Positions 62,341-64,000 of a stretch of 64,000 nt of DNA are shown piece by piece (the first letter of the stretch is position 1; each line of letters begins with the position of its first letter). The notes below the pieces were generated by a model. The model was not told the DNA's origin and did not search any database. It saw only the letters and a program-made list of their open reading frames with translations. The position numbers were made by a program, and so were the translations under genes. Source of the DNA: Yinghuangia sp051388915 (GTDB lineage Bacteria; Actinomycetota; Actinomycetes; Streptomycetales; Streptomycetaceae); the NCBI RefSeq assembly GCF_051388915.1, contig NZ_JBPKBH010000018.1, forward strand, positions 62,001 to 126,000, read 5' to 3'.

Positions 62341-62856
62341 CTACGGCACGCTGCGCCACCAGTACCCGGCCGAGCCGTTGTCTCCCAGGTTGCGGTACGT
62401 CTCGCTGCCCGTCCCGGCCGCGGAACCCAGGCTGACGACGTCGAGCCACCGCACTCGGTGCAGCGTCTCCAGCAGCGCCGCGGCCGTCGAAGGATCGATC
62501 CACCAGACCTGGCCGGGCGCGGAGACACGCGGCGGCGCGAGGTCTCCGGCCGGTGCGTAGAAGCTGGCGACGAGGACGAGGGGGACGGCGCTGTGCCACT
62601 CAGCCGGGGTCACCGGTTCGTTGCTGCGTTCGAGGAGGATCCCGATTTCCTCACGGGAGTTGTCGTCGAACAGTTCACCCGCGTTCAGAAGCGTCTGAAC
62701 GTCTCGGCGGGCCCGAAGGGCGAGTCCGACGCGGGCCCGGAAGCGGGATCCTTCGTCCGGCTGCTCCGCGTACCCGTCGATGAGCAGGCCGAGCAGTTCC
62801 TCGGGCGTGCCGGCAACCAGCGGCCTTCCCTCGTGAACCACCTCGACTGCTTGCAC
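62341..62856 (-). CDS. Hypothetical protein upstream of the NAGPA-like gene
   Basis: AAGGAGG lies just before GTG 62856. The 171-residue product begins MQAVEVVHEGRPLVAGTPEE and ends NLGDNGSAGYWWRSVP. It looks globular and soluble, with no signal or membrane segment. I recognise no family. The strong ribosome site and codon use support it as real. It is probably co-expressed with the phosphodiester glycosidase-like gene. Confidence 0.7.
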   Translation of the reverse strand: MQAVEVVHEGRPLVAGTPEELLGLLIDGYAEQPDEGSRFRARVGLALRARRDVQTLLNAGELFDDNSREEIGILLERSNEPVTPAEWHSAVPLVLVASFYAPAGDLAPPRVSAPGQVWWIDPSTAAALLETLHRVRWLDVVSLGSAAGTGSETYRNLGDNGSAGYWWRSVP

Positions 62857-63078
62857 GGCGCCTCCTTGCGGTTGCCGATCATTAAATACCGCCGACGGCG
62901 GCTCGGGGACTCCGTCGGCTGCTCGAACCCGGCCGTGTCCCAGCCGGCGACCCGCAGCGCGTTCTCCACCAGGAGCTTGGTGTGCGCCGCAGCCACACTG
63001 AACGGGTCGTCGTCGCGGGAGCCCGATGCCGTCGGTCGGTGCTGGATGTCGCGGGCGGCGGCCGGATGCCTCCTCCTC

Positions 63079-63298
63079 CCAGGGCCTGTTCTGCGTTCGG
63101 ATCATGTCCGGGTCGATCCGGACTCGGTGGACGGCGATCGCGGTATACCGGACCTCCCGCGCCTACCTGCGCAGACGCGGCATCGCCTTCCGGGCCGACA
63201 AGGCCCCCGACAGCTACCTCGCCGGACTCCACCTACGCGGCGCCGTCCTCAGGCTCCGCAGCCTCCTCGCACTGATCCGAACCCAGAACAGGCCCTGG
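63079..63298. mobile_element. 220-bp MITE-like element derived from an IS5-type transposon
   Basis: The ends form 26-base inverted repeats with one mismatch. The left end is CCAGGGCCTGTTCTGCGTTC and on to 63104. The right end, on the minus strand from 63298, is CCAGGGCCTGTTCTGGGTTC. Inside, the plus strand encodes SRAYLRRRGI and SYLAGLHLRGAVLRLRSLL, the last parts of an IS5-like transposase. Most of the gene is deleted, so it needs a transposase in trans. Confidence 0.75.
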
Positions 63299-63380
63299 CA
63301 TGCGGCGGTTGACTTCTTTGATCAAAGATCAAAACCTTACCGAAGTCGAGGTCAGCCGCCTGCTTCCCAGAGGACACGTG

Positions 63381-64000
63381 ATGAATCGCTACCCGACCGC
63401 CGAGGCCCTGCTCGCCGACGCGGCATCCGCATCCGGATACGACGACTTCGGCCCTGGCGACTTCCGCGAGGGACTCGGCGTACTCCTCGACAGCCTTGAA
63501 CGCGACGGCGACCTGGCCGCGGAGACCGACGCCGCGGTCGTTGCGGATCTCCGGCGGCGCCTCGTGAACCGCCTCGAAGTCGAGGCGTGGTACAAGGAGC
63601 ACCCCGAGATCGACGATGTGGCCGTCCACGGTCCGGTGGACATCATCGGCCTCCCCCGCACCGGTACCACCGCCCTTGGGGACATGCTGTCCCTCGACCC
63701 GCAGTTCCGCTGCCTCACCGGCTGGGAACAGCACCAGCCGGTCCCGCCGCCGGTTTTCGGCCAGGAGCACCGGGATCCGCGCCGAGAGGCGTTTGCGCAC
63801 AGGCAGGAGCAGCTTTTCGACCAGCGGCAAGCCATGCACATCGTGGAGATCGACGCCACCATGGAGGACACCGACACACTGGGGATGGCCTTCCACGGCC
63901 AGCAGATGACCCTGCCGGTCGCCGGCTACCGGGCGTGGTGGCGGCGTGCGGACCTGACCGAGACGTACGCGTACCACCGCCGCGTGGTGAAGCTCCTCGG
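63381..64000 (+). CDS. Sulfotransferase family protein (3' end off window)
   Basis: GAGGA precedes ATG 63381. The visible 206 codons include a PAPS-binding P-loop IIGLPRTGTTALGDMLSLDP near residue 90 and TGWEQHQPVPPP, typical of the Sulfotransfer_3 type. The protein would move sulfate from PAPS to a hydroxyl or similar group. It runs off the right edge. It is 48 kb from the sulfatase locus and is not obviously linked to it. No signal peptide is present. Confidence 0.88.
   Translation, partial: MNRYPTAEALLADAASASGYDDFGPGDFREGLGVLLDSLERDGDLAAETDAAVVADLRRRLVNRLEVEAWYKEHPEIDDVAVHGPVDIIGLPRTGTTALGDMLSLDPQFRCLTGWEQHQPVPPPVFGQEHRDPRREAFAHRQEQLFDQRQAMHIVEIDATMEDTDTLGMAFHGQQMTLPVAGYRAWWRRADLTETYAYHRRVVKLL

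Overview
This is a 64-kb piece of a draft genome from a high-GC, spore-former-type actinomycete (Streptomyces and its relatives fit best). GC is very high, third codon positions are strongly GC-biased, GTG and TTG starts are common, and ATGA/GTGA stop-start overlaps are frequent. Many families are typical of that group: SigK/RskA, DUF4397, a class F sortase, an Asp23-like protein, an nSTAND-WD40 protein and an aerobic-type FGE. Four N-runs (10149-10270, 15557-15607, 20520-20645, 33504-33638) and a 68-base poly-G mark assembly gaps. I judge the sequence shifts across the two gaps inside genes to be gap-size artefacts rather than real frameshifts.

Region 1 (1-17 kb) is the most distinctive part. 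It holds an apparent system for taking up and cleaving sulfate esters. One arm (minus strand) carries two sulfatases, a protein joining a major-facilitator transporter to a LivF-type ABC ATPase, and a LivH-LivM permease fusion that runs off the left edge. The divergent arm (plus strand) carries a substrate-binding lipoprotein, a formylglycine-generating enzyme, a GH3 beta-glucosidase-like enzyme and a third sulfatase. A second, paralogous binding lipoprotein converges on it. None of the sulfatases, the FGE or the GH3 enzyme has a visible signal peptide. The likely scheme is therefore import of an intact sulfated glycoside or aromatic sulfate, followed by desulfation and deglycosylation in the cytoplasm.

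Region 2 (17-27.5 kb) is mixed. It has a 550-bp segment repeated in inverted orientation at 48.7-49.2 kb that carries the 5' end of a ku gene, a hydrolase, two zinc-finger proteins, and an exported metal-protein set (cupredoxin, two ferritin-like proteins, DUF4394). A broken AraC regulator and a decayed Doc-like toxin-antitoxin pair joined to an IS256 remnant follow.

Region 3 (27-33 kb) holds a 1,363-residue nSTAND NTPase with 14 WD40 repeats. It is preceded by a perfect 25-bp palindrome and a divergent one-helix membrane protein, and followed by Tn3 and IS1380 remnants.

Region 4 (33-43.5 kb) resembles the mycobacterial sigK-rskA locus: an SDR, a DUF4267-like protein, DUF1365 and an FAD oxidoreductase on the minus strand, facing DUF4397, a sortase, a SigK-like sigma factor and RskA on the plus strand. 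A MerR-type regulator, DUF4383, an ATP-binding regulator and an Asp23-like protein follow.

Region 5 (43.5-64 kb) contains an esterase, a sulfite-oxidase-like enzyme with a flavin reductase and DUF6510, many broken genes and IS elements (IstB, ku, RHS, IS3, response regulator), and one apparently intact IS transposase. It continues with a LysR/DUF6506 pair, a divergent ArsR/flavin monooxygenase pair, a phosphodiester-glycosidase-like gene, a 220-bp MITE-like element, and a sulfotransferase running off the right edge.
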